Part shown: one piece after another, positions 1 through 12,726 of the stretch
Layout of the letters: the number at the start of each line of letters is the position of its first letter
How positions within the stretch are numbered: position 1 is the stretch's first letter
NCBI RefSeq assembly: GCF_002775205.1
Contig: NC_036446.1
Span: 13,144,565 to 13,208,564, forward strand
DNA: 64,000 nucleotides
Reading direction: 5' to 3'
From: Xiphophorus maculatus
Lineage: Eukaryota > Chordata > Actinopteri > Cyprinodontiformes > Poeciliidae
Translations under genes and position numbers: made by a program
The notes under the pieces: model-generated
Told to the model about the DNA's origin: nothing
What the model saw: only the letters and a program-made list of their open reading frames with translations
Database searches by the model: none

Positions 1-23
1 CTCTGTGTTTGTGTGTGTTTATG

Positions 24-201
24 TTTAGGAATTGGCTGGCAGAGTGGAGGAATTCCCACATGTTGATGAAAGGATGCTGACCTTCCACGGCGACCTGCTC
101 CTACTTTATCCAGTCCTCCTTTGGTCTCCACATTCACAGAGATTTGTTTTTACTGTAGCTGAGGAAGCGGTGCCCATCGCCCAGCTGGAGCACTTATAAA
201 C
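24..201 (+). other. Very weak candidate terminal exon at the window edge
   Basis: After an acceptor-like TTTATGTTTAG the plus strand is open (ELAGRVEEFPHVDERMLTFH, then about 36 more codons) to a TAA near 199. The codon use looks coding but I recognise no family. If real it would be the last exon of a gene entering from the left. Confidence 0.2.
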
Positions 202-429
202 CCCGGAGAAAGGGAAGCACAAAGTAATCAGAGAGCAACGCTGAAAAACACGAGATAAACAGGAAAAAAAGACCACTTTACACTTGAAACCTCAAATTTT
301 GCTATATGAAAATATGTTGTCACCTTCCTAAAATAATGGCCTCTGTCATTTTTTTGCCAGAAGTGATTTATTTTTTGGCAATAACAAAAATCATTATTTT
401 AGTAAGATATACTAACTTACATTTATTAC

Positions 430-1007
430 CAGAGGTGGGTAGAGTACCCAAAGGTTTTACTCAAGTAAGAGTAGCACTACTTTAATTTATTTTTACTCAA
501 GTAAAAGCAAAAAGTAAGTAATTACCCAAGTAAGAGTAAAAGAAAAGTATTTGGTTAACAGTCTATTTAAGTACTAAGTAACCGATCAAATTATCAATAA
601 TTTAATATTTAAAAATGACACCATCAGATGGACCAGAATATAAATTTGTGTGGTAATGTTGGTATTTTAAGGATAATAATGTGTATAAGTAACAAAAAAC
701 AAAATCAGGCAAAATATATATTTTTTCCAAAACAGTTTCTTTCAATAATTTTTTATAAAACTTTAACAAAAACTCCAGTGTGTGTCTGTGTCTGGTGAAT
801 ATTTGGTTAAAAAAATATTTGTTTTTCATTCAGTGGGTAGAAAATCCAGAAATTTTACTTAAGTAAGAGTAGAAATACTTCATAATAAAGTTACTCAAGT
901 AAAAGTAAAAAGTAAAGCGTAGTAAAAACACTCCTAAAAGTACTTTTAAAAAAAGTAACTCATGCAACTGTGACTGAGTAAATGTAACTAGTTACTACCC
1001 AGCTTTG
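430..1007 (+). mobile_element. hAT-like non-autonomous transposon, family A, copy 1 (perfect 8-bp TSD)
   Basis: 578 bp bounded by CAGAGGTGGGTAG and CTACCCAGCTTTG. It is flanked on both sides by TTTATTAC (422-429 and 1008-1015). The interior repeats ACTCAAGTAAAAGTA-type motifs. An 8-bp target duplication and CAG...CTG-type ends are typical of hAT elements. There is no transposase. Confidence 0.85.
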
Positions 1008-1238
1008 TTTATTACCAACTTATACACAAGATTCCTCCATTTAACAACGTTGCCCACAGGAAAGGACTCTGTTGGACGCTGTCTTTCTTTAAATCCCACG
1101 CTGCCTTTCAAACAAACATTTTCACTTGGATCTCTTTATTTTCTTTTTTCTGTTTAGATTTTTTTCTTTAAAATGTATTATTTTTCATTTTTATGAGGTG
1201 ACCTTATGTGCCCTGAAAACACCCTTTAAATAAGATAT

Positions 1239-1322
1239 ATACTGCTCAAAAAAATAAAGGGAACACTTTAAGTGTGAAACACCTGTTTAAGTGTTCCCTT
1301 TATTTTTTTGAGCAGTGTATAT
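1239..1322. mobile_element. Short palindromic MITE (CTGCTCAAAAAAATAAAGGG)
   Basis: Two arms of about 30 bp, CTGCTCAAAAAAATAAAGGG plus AACACTT and its reverse complement, are separated by about 18 bp. The motif is a familiar teleost DNA-transposon end. Here almost nothing but the two ends remains. Confidence 0.75.
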
Positions 1323-1639
1323 TAACTATACATAATGCTGACAGAAGCCAGGGCCGTTACCATGGTTACTGCTTCACGCGGTTGCACCCATCCGGGTATT
1401 TGTGGGTGGCTACCGGGCGGACCAGCAGCTGCGCTCAATTTCCCGCAAATTGGGATTTATAAAGGAAAGGTGCGCAGGTTTGTGCGTACGCACGACGTTG
1501 TATGAATTTTTATTTTTTGTGCGCCGCACTTTTCTAAATTTCTCCGTACGCAAACACTTAGTGTGAAAGCTGCGCACTCTTTTATACGTGAGGGCCCTGA
1601 TCTTCTTAAATGTCACCTGTTTTTGTTGGCCCTGATAAG

Positions 1640-2007
1640 CAAGCGGGAAGAAAAACAACAACCATGGCGGACGTTAATGAGGATTAAGTTGTTGATGTGC
1701 TGCTCCAGTCGGACAACAACTTCGACATCGTAAGCTATGCTACGTCGTTAGCATTCATGTTTACTTCCGCAAACAATGAGCACTTCTTCTACTAATTTTA
1801 ATGGCGGTTGGCAGAACACTGAGCTCGCTCTCTATGTGTGACGTTATTGCGCCCTCTACTGCGCATGCGGGACACTTTCAGGACACTTTTCAGGTCGTTT
1901 CAAGTCGCAAATATTTGGAAATCTGAACGACCACGCCAAAATAATCTGATTTGATTTTAAAAAATGGAATTTGGTTCAGTTCAGGCTGCAGTGTGAACGT
2001 AGCCTTA
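1640..2007. mobile_element. TIR element family B (GCTGCGTTCACACTGCAG), partial copy
   Basis: Shares GACGTTAATGAGGATTAAGT, the GCGCCCTCTACTGCGCATG block and the terminal TTCAGGCTGCAGTGTGAACG with the complete copies at 18-19 kb and 22.7-23.9 kb. The left end is missing. Confidence 0.6.
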
Positions 2008-2089
2008 GTTTTTAGATGGATCATGAGCTGTGTGTTTACTCTCAGCCCACCCCCATACCTCCTGAAAAGTGGCCTTCCCGCATGCCTGG

Positions 2090-2091
<2 letters not shown>

Positions 2092-2123
<32 letters not shown>

Positions 2124-2144
2124 ACGCACACACGCACACACACA
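2092..2144. repeat. (CA)n microsatellite with CG interruptions
   Basis: CA repeat broken by several CACG units. Open frames of repetitive His/Thr or Val/Cys arise from it and are not genes. Confidence 0.95.
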
Positions 2145-2956
2145 GAGAGCAGTGGGGCAACAGTGAAAATGAATATTGAGTTTCAACTGTCTCTAACCAC
2201 TGGTCTATTCATCAGACCATTCAGCGGCCCCACCCTCACACACACTCTGCCCCACCCAGCGCAGTGGTCTGCTGGCCATATGTCAGCCCCATCTCCTCCG
2301 GGACACCTCTCCCGGGACCCCTGTTTCTTTTGTAGGGGTGTGTGTGTGTGCGCGTCTCATCTCGCTATCTCCAATCTAAATGTACCACACTGAGTCAGGA
2401 ATGAAGAAAGCATGACCACATAACAGAGACTTATCTTCAATATTCTTTACGTTTCTGGTTTGTTGGGAGGAGAAAAAAACAGAACAGGAGTTTTAATGCG
2501 AACCGGCTGAAAACGGTGGCAGGCCCCCTGTTTTCCTGTAGGGCAACACTGACTTTGATATTTGGAGACATGGCTGTAAAATGTGAATTTGCCATTCGGG
2601 GAGTTGACGTTGTGGCGTCTGTGTGCGTCTCTGTCTCTGTGTGTGGAAACATTGATGTAAACAGGCTCTAAAAAGAGCAAAAGCTGCTATTTTTAGCAGC
2701 AGACATGTGCAGCATTATTGTTTTCTGGGCCTTTATGGCATTTATACATGTGGTTCCTACTAATACTGCTACTAATCCTGCAATTATCAGCTTTATCTAT
2801 TCTCCAACATGCTTGTTCAATTCATTATACTCTTTGATTCTCCAGAACTGCAGGGCAGTATCAGGACAAAAAATGCATTTATTCATTTCTTCACCATTTC
2901 AACAGTAAGATCTTTGTCAGGTTCTGTAGAAAGTTTCTGCTTGATTTAATTAAAAC

Positions 2957-3028
2957 TATGTATGTATGTATGTATGTATGTATGTATGTATGTATGTATG
3001 TATGTATGTATGTATGTATGTATGTATG
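2957..3028. repeat. (TATG)18 microsatellite
   Basis: About 18 uninterrupted TATG units. Confidence 0.97.
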
Positions 3029-3029
3029 A

Positions 3030-3185
3030 ACACAAAATATGTATTTTTTATTTTAAAAATATTATTTAAAAATATTTTTTAAAAAATTTTTAAATTTAGA
3101 AAATTTTAAAATTGAAAATATTGTTTATATTTTTAAAATAATATTTAAAAAAATATATTTTAAAAATAAAAATACATAGTTTTAA
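3030..3185. repeat. AT-rich large imperfect palindrome
   Basis: ATGTATTTTTTATTTTAAAA at the left is mirrored by TTTTAAAAATAAAAATACAT at the right. Arms are about 60 bp with an AT-only centre. It directly follows the (TATG) array. Confidence 0.7.
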
Positions 3186-3221
3186 AAAAATATTTCAAAC
3201 AAACGATGCTAGGCCTGGTAC

Positions 3222-3224
<3 letters not shown>

Positions 3225-3269
<45 letters not shown>

Positions 3270-3335
3270 CATTTTATTTGTCAGCGCCTTTCAAAACACC
3301 CATTGACACTTTAAAACATTAAAAACACAAATTAA
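3225..3335. repeat. (AAT)n microsatellite with an attached repeat tail
   Basis: About 15 AAT units (3225-3268), then GCATTTTATTTGTCAGCGCC TTTCAAAACACCC, a repeat-tail motif common in fish. The microsatellite probably grew from the tail. Confidence 0.7.
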
Positions 3336-4479
3336 ACTGTAAAAAAATCCACACTGAGGGAAACTGTGTAGTTTAAGTTTTTTAATCTGTATTTTTATTG
3401 ACGTGTCCTGAAATCATTAAGAGTTATGATCGTGGCTCTTAGGAACTGGAGTTGGAACATAAATGTCTGTTTGATCCAATCGTTGAAACAAACACAAGTT
3501 TGTTTCATTTTCATGTTTGGGGATTTCTATAGTTCATATTTTTGGTTTACAGGGCGACTGACACCAAGTCGCTCTCCTTCTTATCCGATCTATTCATAGT
3601 CGTCTTTCTGCTTCTTCTGTTTTCTGTTTCCAGCAGGTTTTGGGTTTAATCTGTCGATTGCTCTCCTTGCAGCGCTTTGTGTTCGTTTTGGTTTGGTTTC
3701 ATTAAGGCGGCCTGTTTTCTTCAGATGCCTCCCTCCTGTCAGCTGTCTGAGCTTAAAGGACAAGCGTGATGAACGCTCAACCTCAATAAGTGATGTAGCT
3801 TCAAATCGTGACTGTTCAGGAGGTTTTTCAGGCTCAGATTTCCACAGATTTTAAACCAAATGTGCGTGAGTGAGAGACCTGAGGTGATTTCTGTGTGTGT
3901 GGTAGAAAACATTCAGGGTTTCCCTCTGACACAACACTGTTTTATTTATTGCCATGTCCTTGTTGTTTGGCAAGCTGAGGCTCATTTCAAGTTGTTGTTC
4001 TTTGTTTGTGCACAAACCAAAATCCATGCATGTTCTTTACAATTATCCAGTTTCATTTTTTAAAATTTGGCTCCATCCCTTCTCAGTAGCCTAGGAAATA
4101 CTAAACATAACACAACAAGTAAGGAAATTTGTGTTTGGTCCAACGCTGCTTTGTTGTAACAATGGTTCTTGGCAATAAATCACATGCGGCTGGAAATTCA
4201 GTTTATTTCCACTTAAATGCTGCCACATTTATGAGGAAAAATGCATTTGAGGATTGAGCAACAGAGGTTGGTATGCGAGTTACTCCCATAAAAATCTTGA
4301 TAAATCCTATCTGCCTCTGCCAAGCGGTTGTTTTGGAGGAACCAGCGTGATGTGTGAGGCGTCGCCCTCTCTGAGGAACGAGCCGTTTCAGGCCTGCTCG
4401 CTTAATTTCAGCTAAAGTTAATTTATTTGTTTACATGATAAAAACGCAAAACGATAAACAAAAAAGAAACATTACATTA

Positions 4480-4640
4480 AAGCTGCAGTGTGTAACATAT
4501 ATAAACATATTTTTTTACGTATTTGTTGAAACTGTCATTATCACTGTTGTGATAATTTAATGTGAGAAAAAAAAATGCTAACGAGAAACAGCCAATCAGA
4601 GCCAGGGGGCGGGGCTTACACTGTAAAAACGTTTGAGCCA
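4480..4640 (+). repeat. Single arm related to the 16.7-17.2 kb inverted-repeat element
   Basis: GCTGCAGTGTGTAACATATA then GCCAATCAGAGCCAGGGGGC match the left half of the element at 16747. Confidence 0.5.
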
Positions 4641-4893
4641 CATTTAGTTGTCTAGTATCTTTTGCTCTTTGAGTCAAATAAATGTAGCGAGTTTTAGATT
4701 TTGATCCTAAATGTGAGTTTGTGAAAGATAAACTTACAGTAGTAAGTTGTGTTAACTTTTTATTAAGAATTGAATAAACTAGAGTTTTTAGGTTAACACT
4801 TTATTAACCTAAAAAAGTGTTAACTTTTATTAACCTTTCAAGAATTTATGTTTCAGTCTGTTGTCTTATATGTGTCTGTTTTAGAGTTAAAAC

Positions 4894-5332
4894 CAGAGTT
4901 TGGTAGTAAAAAGTTACATTTACTTGAGTAACCTTTTTGAAAAAATTAACTTTTAGGAATGTATTTATTTTGTTTTACTCTTTACTTGAGTAATTTTATC
5001 ATGAAGTATTTCTACTCTTACTTGAGTAAATTTCTTAATTTTCTACCAGCTGAATAAAAACAAACCTGCTTTAACCTGACACAGACACACATCTGCAGCG
5101 TTTTGTTAGTTTCATTTCATACGTTTTTTTTATTGAAAAAACTGATTTGGAAAAAAATTATTTTATTACATATATGAATTATTGTCATTTTCGTCCTTAA
5201 AATACCAAAATTTCCACTTTGTATTTTGGTCTGTCTGATGGTGTAATTTTTTTATTTTAAATGATTGATGTTTTGATCAGTTACTCAGCAGTTTTACTTA
5301 AGTACATTTTTGGTTACTCTGCCCACTGTTGG
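4894..5332 (-). mobile_element. hAT-like family A, copy 2 (inverted, diverged)
   Basis: Same interior as copy 1 in reverse orientation (TTACTTGAGTAA-rich ends, TTTGGTCTGTCTGATGG core). Flanks GTTAAAAC and GTTATAAA are only partly alike, so the target duplication has decayed. Confidence 0.7.
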
Positions 5333-6349
5333 TTATAAAATCATTTAAAAACCTTTATTTGTATTTGACCTCTGGCGTGTAGCTGAAACTTTAACTCACG
5401 GCTCCTTCTGGCTCTCGCTGCATCTAATCGGACTCGGTGGTGAAGACAAAACTCGTCTTCAGGCTCGATTGTGAAGCTTCTGCTTCGTGTTTCTTGGCTC
5501 TGTTGAAAAGCAGCTGGCAGCAGCAGAAGAAAACATCCAGACAGACATGAAGAAGACGATGCATCTCTGGGATTGTGAGGGCATTAATACTGTGCAGCAT
5601 CAGCTAAATCATAGAAAACATTCAGCAAACACAGAATTAATGACCGCAGTGTTCTTAGCTAGTTTATCGTAGCTTCATCTGGGTGTGTGTTTTTGTTAGC
5701 ATCTTAGCAACAAACTTTAAACTTCATAACCTTTCTCCAAGTCTTTATTATTTATTTAGTTGTAATCTCTTTATGTCAGCCTTCATTTTTAGTTGTTTCT
5801 CACCTCTTTCCCTTTTTCAAAAAAGTATTTGGAAAGTATTTTTTTGAGGGTTTATTTTTGTACTTTAGATGTTTCAATTTTAAAATCAACACAAAATGCA
5901 GTTTTCAAAAGATCATTTTTATTTCTTGAAAGAAGAAAGCTATCCAACCCAACATTGTCCTGTGGGAAAATAAACTTTTCTCCCTTGTTAAAATAACTGT
6001 GATGAACCACATTTATTGGTTACTAGCCACACCCAGACCTGACTGCAGACATGAATCAGCTGAATGCAACGCTGCTCACAACATAAAGTAGCTTCAAAGA
6101 TTTCAAAAAGGAAATGGTTACAGAGGCATTTATAAGTCTAATTTATTTCAGCTTTGCAGTTTCACATATTTTTCTAAAACTGAGTGCGTTTCTGTGTCTG
6201 TAACCAACATTAACGCAGTGATTTTTCCTGTCTGCTGCCATTTTCCTGTTCATCCCGATTTCAAGATAAAAATTTCAGAATAAATTTAAGAGGCCTGCCA
6301 AGGTTGGCGTATCGGTTGGAACCCAGCGTTCTGATCTGACCCGAATCAC

Positions 6350-6840
6350 TATTGTGTTCACTAACATGGATTAACTATGCTAACAATAGTGTGTAAACTA
6401 AAATTAGCCAAAATGCAAAGGTTAGCTTAAATGCTGTAAGTAGAACTAGTCCGTTCAGTGTAATAAACAAAGCTAATAAACAAAAAATAGCTAAAATGCT
6501 TATTTTAGGTACAAGGCTAATGTTATCAATAGTATATTGAATCACTAGCATGTTGATGCTACCAATACGATGAGAGTTATCACTAGCAAGTTGACTAACA
6601 CAAAATTACTCCATTCAATATGCTAGGATTAGTGTATAAACTATAGACATTTAGCCAAAATGCTAAGGTTAGCTTAAATATTGTCAGCACATGTAGCATC
6701 ATCAGCATGTTTATTTAGATTGACTTAATCATTTCAGTGTAATAGACATAGCTAATAAGTCAAATATGAGTTAAAATGTTTATTTTGGGTATAAATCTAA
6801 TGTTAGCATGAGGGCTATCAGTAGTATTTAACCTGCAGCA
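6350..6840. repeat. Imperfect tandem duplication rich in ATGCTAAC/GTTAGC
   Basis: Segments such as AGTGTGTAAACTAAAATTAG and CAAGGCTAATGTTA recur about 245-280 bp later in diverged form, giving two units of roughly 260 bp. Confidence 0.6.
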
Positions 6841-7117
6841 TTGTAGTTATGTAAATGTTTGTAGCTGAATGTTTCAAAGTTGGTTCAGGTTTTAAAAACT
6901 GACTGAATTTCATGTTTGGATCAAAAAGCAAAACGAGAAGCCAAGCGGAGTAGCTGTGGTTCTGGTTCTGCTCTGAATCGGATCACCGGTTCCAGTTGCT
7001 GCGCTCTTCCTCTTCCTTCTGGCACTAATGTGTTGATGGGTGAATTACGACACTTTCACTTGGCTTTTCTCTCTTCCTCCCCTCATTCGCCTTGCTCTGT
7101 AACGCTCTAACCCTCCG

Positions 7118-7335
7118 CAGATGACCGTCGGATGGGACTTCCTCTGAAGTGCAGATGGGTCACACGCATGGGGCCCGGGTTAACAGGCTGGCAGGTTGGG
7201 GAGGTGGAGATCACAAGGTCACGGCCAAAGGTCAGGATAACTGGGAAGTCCTCAAGCTCAACGGAGACCCACTCATCTGATGCTTCTTCTGTGAAAACTC
7301 CTGAAAAAAATCTGCCTCGGTTTCACATTTTGTAG
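7118..7335 (+). other. Very weak candidate exon
   Basis: A good acceptor (CTCTAACCCTCCGCAG) leads into a stretch open in two frames. One (MGLPLKCRWVTRMGPGLTG...) ends at 7335. The other includes DHKVTAKGQDNWEVLKLNG and ends near 7279. Neither is recognised. Confidence 0.15.
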
Positions 7336-8365
7336 CTAAAAATGACCACAAATCATGACTGTAAAATATTATTTTTCAGGAAAACGTTTTATAAGGTTTG
7401 GAACTCATTAGCATCCGATTTTAAGAGCAGTGAAATATTTACTTCAAAGCTGAAGAGTTGGCTGAAGGTGAACCAGAACCGTACTCATTTTTAAATGCAA
7501 TTCTTTTGATTCAGTAGTTTAAAGACATGATTTTATATCACGTTTTGATCGTTTTATTGTATTTACTGTTTCATTCAAACCAACTGATCAACCTCCTTCT
7601 AGAGAATTAGCTTTGGCTATAAACTCTGGCCACATTCCATCACTAATATGAGCAAATCTTTGTTTATATTCTAATGTCAAAAAAACCCCCACAATTTTGC
7701 AAGTGATGTGTTTCCATTAAATAAGAAATTAAATAAAAAATCATCTGAATAAGCTTGTTTATGCGATAAGTAATTAAAATTATGGCAGAGATTACTGTAA
7801 ACAGAGATACAATTCAAACATGGCGCTCATCATCTACAGCCATCAGAGGAGACGCTGGCGTCTTATTCAGGCGCTGCAGCGGCTTCGTGTGCGTCGCTTT
7901 GGGGAAATTAGAGTCGGAAATTTTAACAGAAGAGTTTTGGATTCAACACATTCGATAAGAACCGTGCGCCGCACATTGCTACTTCCTGTTGTCGTCTTCT
8001 TCGTCGTTTTCGCCAGTAGTAACACCCGGTTGATGATCATGTGACTCCCGTGATGCGAAAAAAGTGTTTCCGTTTTGTTTATTTTAATGTGGCCGAAAAG
8101 CCACTTGATCTAATGCAAAAACCTTTTATCAAATAAACAAAAGGTCTTTCTCAAAATTTGTGAGTTTCTCTTAAGCAAATTAATTTTCCTCATTTAAATT
8201 TGTGTAATTTTATGGTTAAAGGGAATACAGCTCTTGTTATGCAGGCATCAGATTGTCTTGATGTTTGTTTCTCATATCTGATCCTGTAAAAGAAAAACTT
8301 TTTTAAATTTTAATTCAAATCTGTACACAGTATTTTCTACCAACAAAAAAGGATAAGTATTGACA

Positions 8366-8730
8366 GCTCTGTAAAAATTAAGAGTCCACTTAAAATGACC
8401 AGTTTCTCTGATTTTACCTTTTATATTTATATGTTTGAGTAAAATGAACATTTTCCTTTTATTCTATGAACTACTGACAACGTAGCTCTGAAATTCCAAC
8501 CAGAAATGTAGTTTTTATTTGAAGAAACTGAGAAATTGTGAAAATAACTAAAAGATGCAGAGCTTTCAGACAATTTCAAATAATGCAAAAAAAAAACAAG
8601 TTCATTTTCATTTACAAACAACAAAACTAATGTTTTAACGCAGGACGAGTTCAGAAATCTATATTTGGTGGAATAACCAGGAGGTTTTTAATGAGGTTCA
8701 GGCTTTAACCAAGTTCAGAGTTGGCAACAA
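8366..8730 (+). mobile_element. Interspersed repeat family D (CAGCTCTGGAAAAAATAAGAG), copy 1
   Basis: CAGCTCTGTAAAAATTAAGA start, TTTATTCTATGAACTACTGA core and ACCAGGAGGTTTTTAATGAG end, shared with four other copies in the window. Confidence 0.65.
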
Positions 8731-9849
8731 AAGCTGAGAACATTCATGGAAATAATTTAAGTGAGGAGAAATAAATTAAATGAAAAAGTAAAATAAATTG
8801 ATTTGTTGCACTTTTAGTTCTAAAATCAATCATTATTCTCATGACGCACGGATAATCACAGACATTTTATCACTCAAATATGCGGTAACATAAAATATCG
8901 GGTGACTTTCCGTTACATGACCTTTAATGTCGTCGTTCATGCAAAGCTTTTCTTTGAGTCTCTGCCTCTCCTGTTCTGCCAGGTTTATCTGAACTTTTAC
9001 TGCTGTTCTCAGAGACAAGAGGCCACACAACAGGACAAGCGTGCATCACGTTTAAGCCACCAGACGAAGAATTGGGAAAACATTTTACTGCTGAAATGTC
9101 ACAAACAGACATTTCTGAGTCCAGCGCAGCAGCTGCGGCGTTTTTCTCCACATAAATTACAGCTTCGGTTGCAAATCCTTTCCTCCAAACTCTTTGATCT
9201 CAGAGAGGAAGGACGGGTGTGTTGGAGAGAGAGTGTCGGCATCGGGTCATCTTTTTCCAACCGAGCTCCTCCAGGCGATGTTGGGAGGCAAACTCCTGCA
9301 CAGGGTTTAGTCAGACTTTCACTTGGGAAGGAGTTTGATTTTAAAAAGTTTGACCTTATTTGTTGTGAACAGGCTCACACGGGGTGTGTGTGTGTGCGTG
9401 TGTGTGTGTTAATGGAGGCTGAGTTTAAAGCTGCTCAGCAGGTTGACGTCGGCTCGTCCTGCTCTTTGATAAACTCAGTCGCTTCCCTTTAGCGCCTGAC
9501 TGGCGAAATGCAAACCGTCACCTTCTGCTGCGGCGCATCAGGCTGAGAGACACGATTCACTCTGAAAACAATTCAACAATCTGCTTTACTTGGTCAGAGA
9601 CACAATGTGAGAAAACAAAACAGGAAAGGAATTAGAACAAACTTAGAGTCCAGGGAAAACATAAAATCTTCCAGAACAGGAACACTTAGTTTTTATTCCT
9701 TAGAAACTGTGGAGTACTCATTATTTTTACAAATTTAGAGCACACTTGGAAAGTCCAGAGATTACTAACTTATTTAGCATCCCAGAACAGGGATTAAAAC
9801 AAACTTGGAATCCAGAAAAACTACCTTAGCAATTATGTTTTAGACTCAT

Positions 9850-10035
9850 ATTCTTCAAACCCAGAAATGGAACGAGACCAGAGGATATTTACTTATACCT
9901 ACCTACCAACCCTGAATAGGAGTTTCTAGTTTACCTAGTTTATATACGTTGGATCAACACTGTTGGCTGCTTCCTGTTCTTCAAACCCAGAAAAGGAACG
10001 AGACCAGAGGATACTTATCAACCCTGAACAGGAGC
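9850..10035. repeat. Local direct duplication
   Basis: TTCTTCAAACCCAGAAATGG AACGAGACCAGAGGATA occurs at about 9850 and again at about 9977. An AACCCTGAA(C/T)AGGAG segment follows each. Confidence 0.7.
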
Positions 10036-10084
10036 ATGTAGTTTACATACTTTAGATCAACAGTAGATTATTTTTCCTCTTTTG

Positions 10085-10200
10085 CTTTTTCCTTTGGTTT
10101 GTTATTTTGTTTGCATTTATTTTTAATTCCTGTAAAGCACTTTGTATTGCCTTGTTGCTGAAAATGTGCTACATACATAAAATTACCTTACCTAAATATT
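10085..10200 (+). repeat. LINE (L2-like) 3' tail
   Basis: CTGTAAAGCACTTTGTATTG CCTTGTTGCTGAAAATGTGC followed by an ATACATAAAATTACCTTACC tail, in the plus direction. Confidence 0.55.
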
Positions 10201-12365
10201 TAATTTGACAGATAAATATAGAAACTAGTATTTAGCTCCCAAATGAATATTTAATTTGGAGCTAAATATTTAGTTTTCTAACTAAGGTTAATATTTAGTT
10301 TGGAACTTTGACCTTTATAAATGTATGTATGGTGAATATGACTTTTCTCTGTGAAAGGCCAAATAAAACTAATTTTTGCTTTTAATTTTTTACAGTGTAA
10401 CTTTACAAACGTCACTCCAGACCTGGAAACTTTAAAAACTAATTTATCTTGGAATGAAATCGACTTTGATCAATTAATCTGTTTGTTTCCGCTTTAATTT
10501 GTTATATTATGTTTAATTTGTTTCTTCTCCTAAACGCAGCGGCGGCTCTCATTCTGACTCAGCAGGGATTATTAGTGATTATTAGGAGATTAGGGCAGAG
10601 AAATCGCGGAGAAGTTTGAGTTTTCACACTCGGATGACAAGTCAGATGCAGATCAGAGCCCAGAGAGACGAAGACTGAAGTCACAACGAAACTTTAAATA
10701 GGACAAACGAGGCTCTTTAGCGCGTATCTGCTGACAGGAACAGGAAGTGTGAGGCAGAGCGTTTAAAGGAGCAGAAATTAACAACTCAGATTTATTCTCC
10801 TCCTCGCTCCGATTTCTAATTCAGACCCAGATAAATAAGTTTAGTCTCGACACTGAAGCTTTGTCTGTTTTGTATTTTTATTTCTCCCAAACAGAGGCTG
10901 CTGGGTTTTTCATAGATTTGATCCTGAGTGAGAATAACAACAATAGCAGCGCTGTACGTCTGATCTGCTGCGAGAGAAAGAGACGCTGGTTATTATGGTT
11001 TGTTTCTTCCAGTGGAAATGAGAAACGTTTGGTAAAAATACGTTTTTGTCGAAAGTCAAAAGGAGCAGAAAACATTTTATTGAAAGGAATAAAATGTTAT
11101 CAGAGATTTGATCTACTGTAGACAGAAAAGAAGCAATAAAAATATCTGAAATTTAAAAAAACAAACAAAAAAAACTAGGAAATTTATGAGTTTGAAAGTT
11201 GAAAATATACTAGAAAAAAATTCTTTGAAAGTCTTTTTTTTTTTACTTTTGAAACTCTGTTTCCATGCTTCCATGCTTTTTTTCTAGAAAATTTCTGAGA
11301 TTAATCTCAAACTTTAAAATTTTTTAGGTGGAGATTTACTCCTCTTTTTTTCAGTTTACAGTGAACCTAATACGTCATCGTAGTTGAGATACTAATCCAC
11401 ACAAATTATTGAAATTACTGAGAAAACAGAAATTATCCATAAACAATAACCTGACTTTTCTTCCAGAAGTGATGACAACCAAAGAAAGTACACCCTTTGT
11501 TCCTTTGGAGGGTTTTCATATTTAAATAATCTGTTTTGCTCCAAATACAAAACTATTTTAACCCAACTTCAACTTTTTTATGTTATTATTTATTAAGTAA
11601 AGTCAGAAGGGAAATTGTGAGAAATAAATGAGTGGATGCTACAAAATGGCTGCTGGAAAAGACAATTGTTTTGTTATCATGCAGAAACACCTTGCTGCAT
11701 TCTTGTTGGTTGTGCAGGAGGCTCCACTTCTGTTTTTCAAATATGCATGGTTGTATAATTTTGCAGCCGTTTTCTTGTACGAGTGTAAAAGTTGAGTTGG
11801 GGTCGTGGGTTTAAAGTGACAGAGGCCTTAAAACCTCTCATTCAGAACGGGCAAAACTAAAATCTCATATCTTAACAATAAATTTGTGTAAAAATGTAAT
11901 GAGCCTGCGTTGTGTAGCCTATTCTAACCTGTTGAAGGGGTTAGTTAGTTGGTTAGAGGATCACATCCTATTGTCAGTGAGGTGTGAACCCCAGATGCTC
12001 CGCCCTCTTCCACACCAGTCCAGGTGGCAAAGCCCCCACTGGGCGACACTTACCACCAGTATGGGGAGCTGCTCCACATTTAGATACTAGAAGGCGACTG
12101 CTGTCGGAAAATGTCTCTCCTTCTCAACAGATATTAAGATAATCAGGTCTGAATGATAAAATATAAAACCTAACAAATCTGTGAGGAAGGCGGAGTGGAC
12201 TCCAGGTCTGACCCGTTAACACTCAGATACCGACCGGGTTCTTGGTGATCTGGGTCGTCTGATTCCTGCTGTTCATACCGACACGTCTGTCTGGGCTTCT
12301 ACCGGAGTCTGATTTCAGGCCGACTGTTTCGCTCCGTGCTGCAGATAAATATGTCACTATCACTG

Positions 12366-12436
12366 CACAGAGTGTGTGTGCTGCACAGTGAGTGTGTGTG
12401 CTGCACAGAGACTGTGTGTGTGTGTGTGTGTGTGCT
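12366..12436. repeat. GTGTGTGTGCTGCACAG minisatellite with (TG)n
   Basis: The unit GTGTGTGTGCTGCACAG occurs about three times, followed by a pure TG run. Confidence 0.8.
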
Positions 12437-12726
12437 CCAGATTACCAACGAATCTCTTATTTAAATCCAGACTGTTAGAAAAACGCCCTGTTTTATTTTA
12501 GACTTTGGGTTCAACCAGGGAGCAGAATCTGAACATTTGTGGAAGAAAGTAGCCAAATGTTACTAGAGGTGACCATCGGGGGTCAAGGTTCAAATTCTTG
12601 GACTGCCAGACAGGCAGAGAGTCACTCTGGCGTCCAGAGAGGCGCTGACAAAACCATGGAGCTCTCACTTAACAGAAACTGAGTTTAAACAGAAGATTTC
12701 AATACGTTTGATTAATGGAAACACGG

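Larger units (their letters stand above)
5340..8365. other. Intergenic, no gene recognised
   Basis: AT-rich sequence with the ATGCTAAC-type duplication and the weak exon candidate. Open frames are short and unlike known proteins. Confidence 0.5.

Noticed and set aside
1890..2393. Overlapping open frames near 2.1 kb on both strands.
   Set aside because: They arise from a CA/GT microsatellite and have no protein-like sequence outside it.
8917..9492. The longest open frame in the left part (about 190 codons, plus strand).
   Set aside because: It starts late, has no recognisable domain, runs through a GT-repeat and has no flanking splice or promoter logic. It is probably a chance opening.
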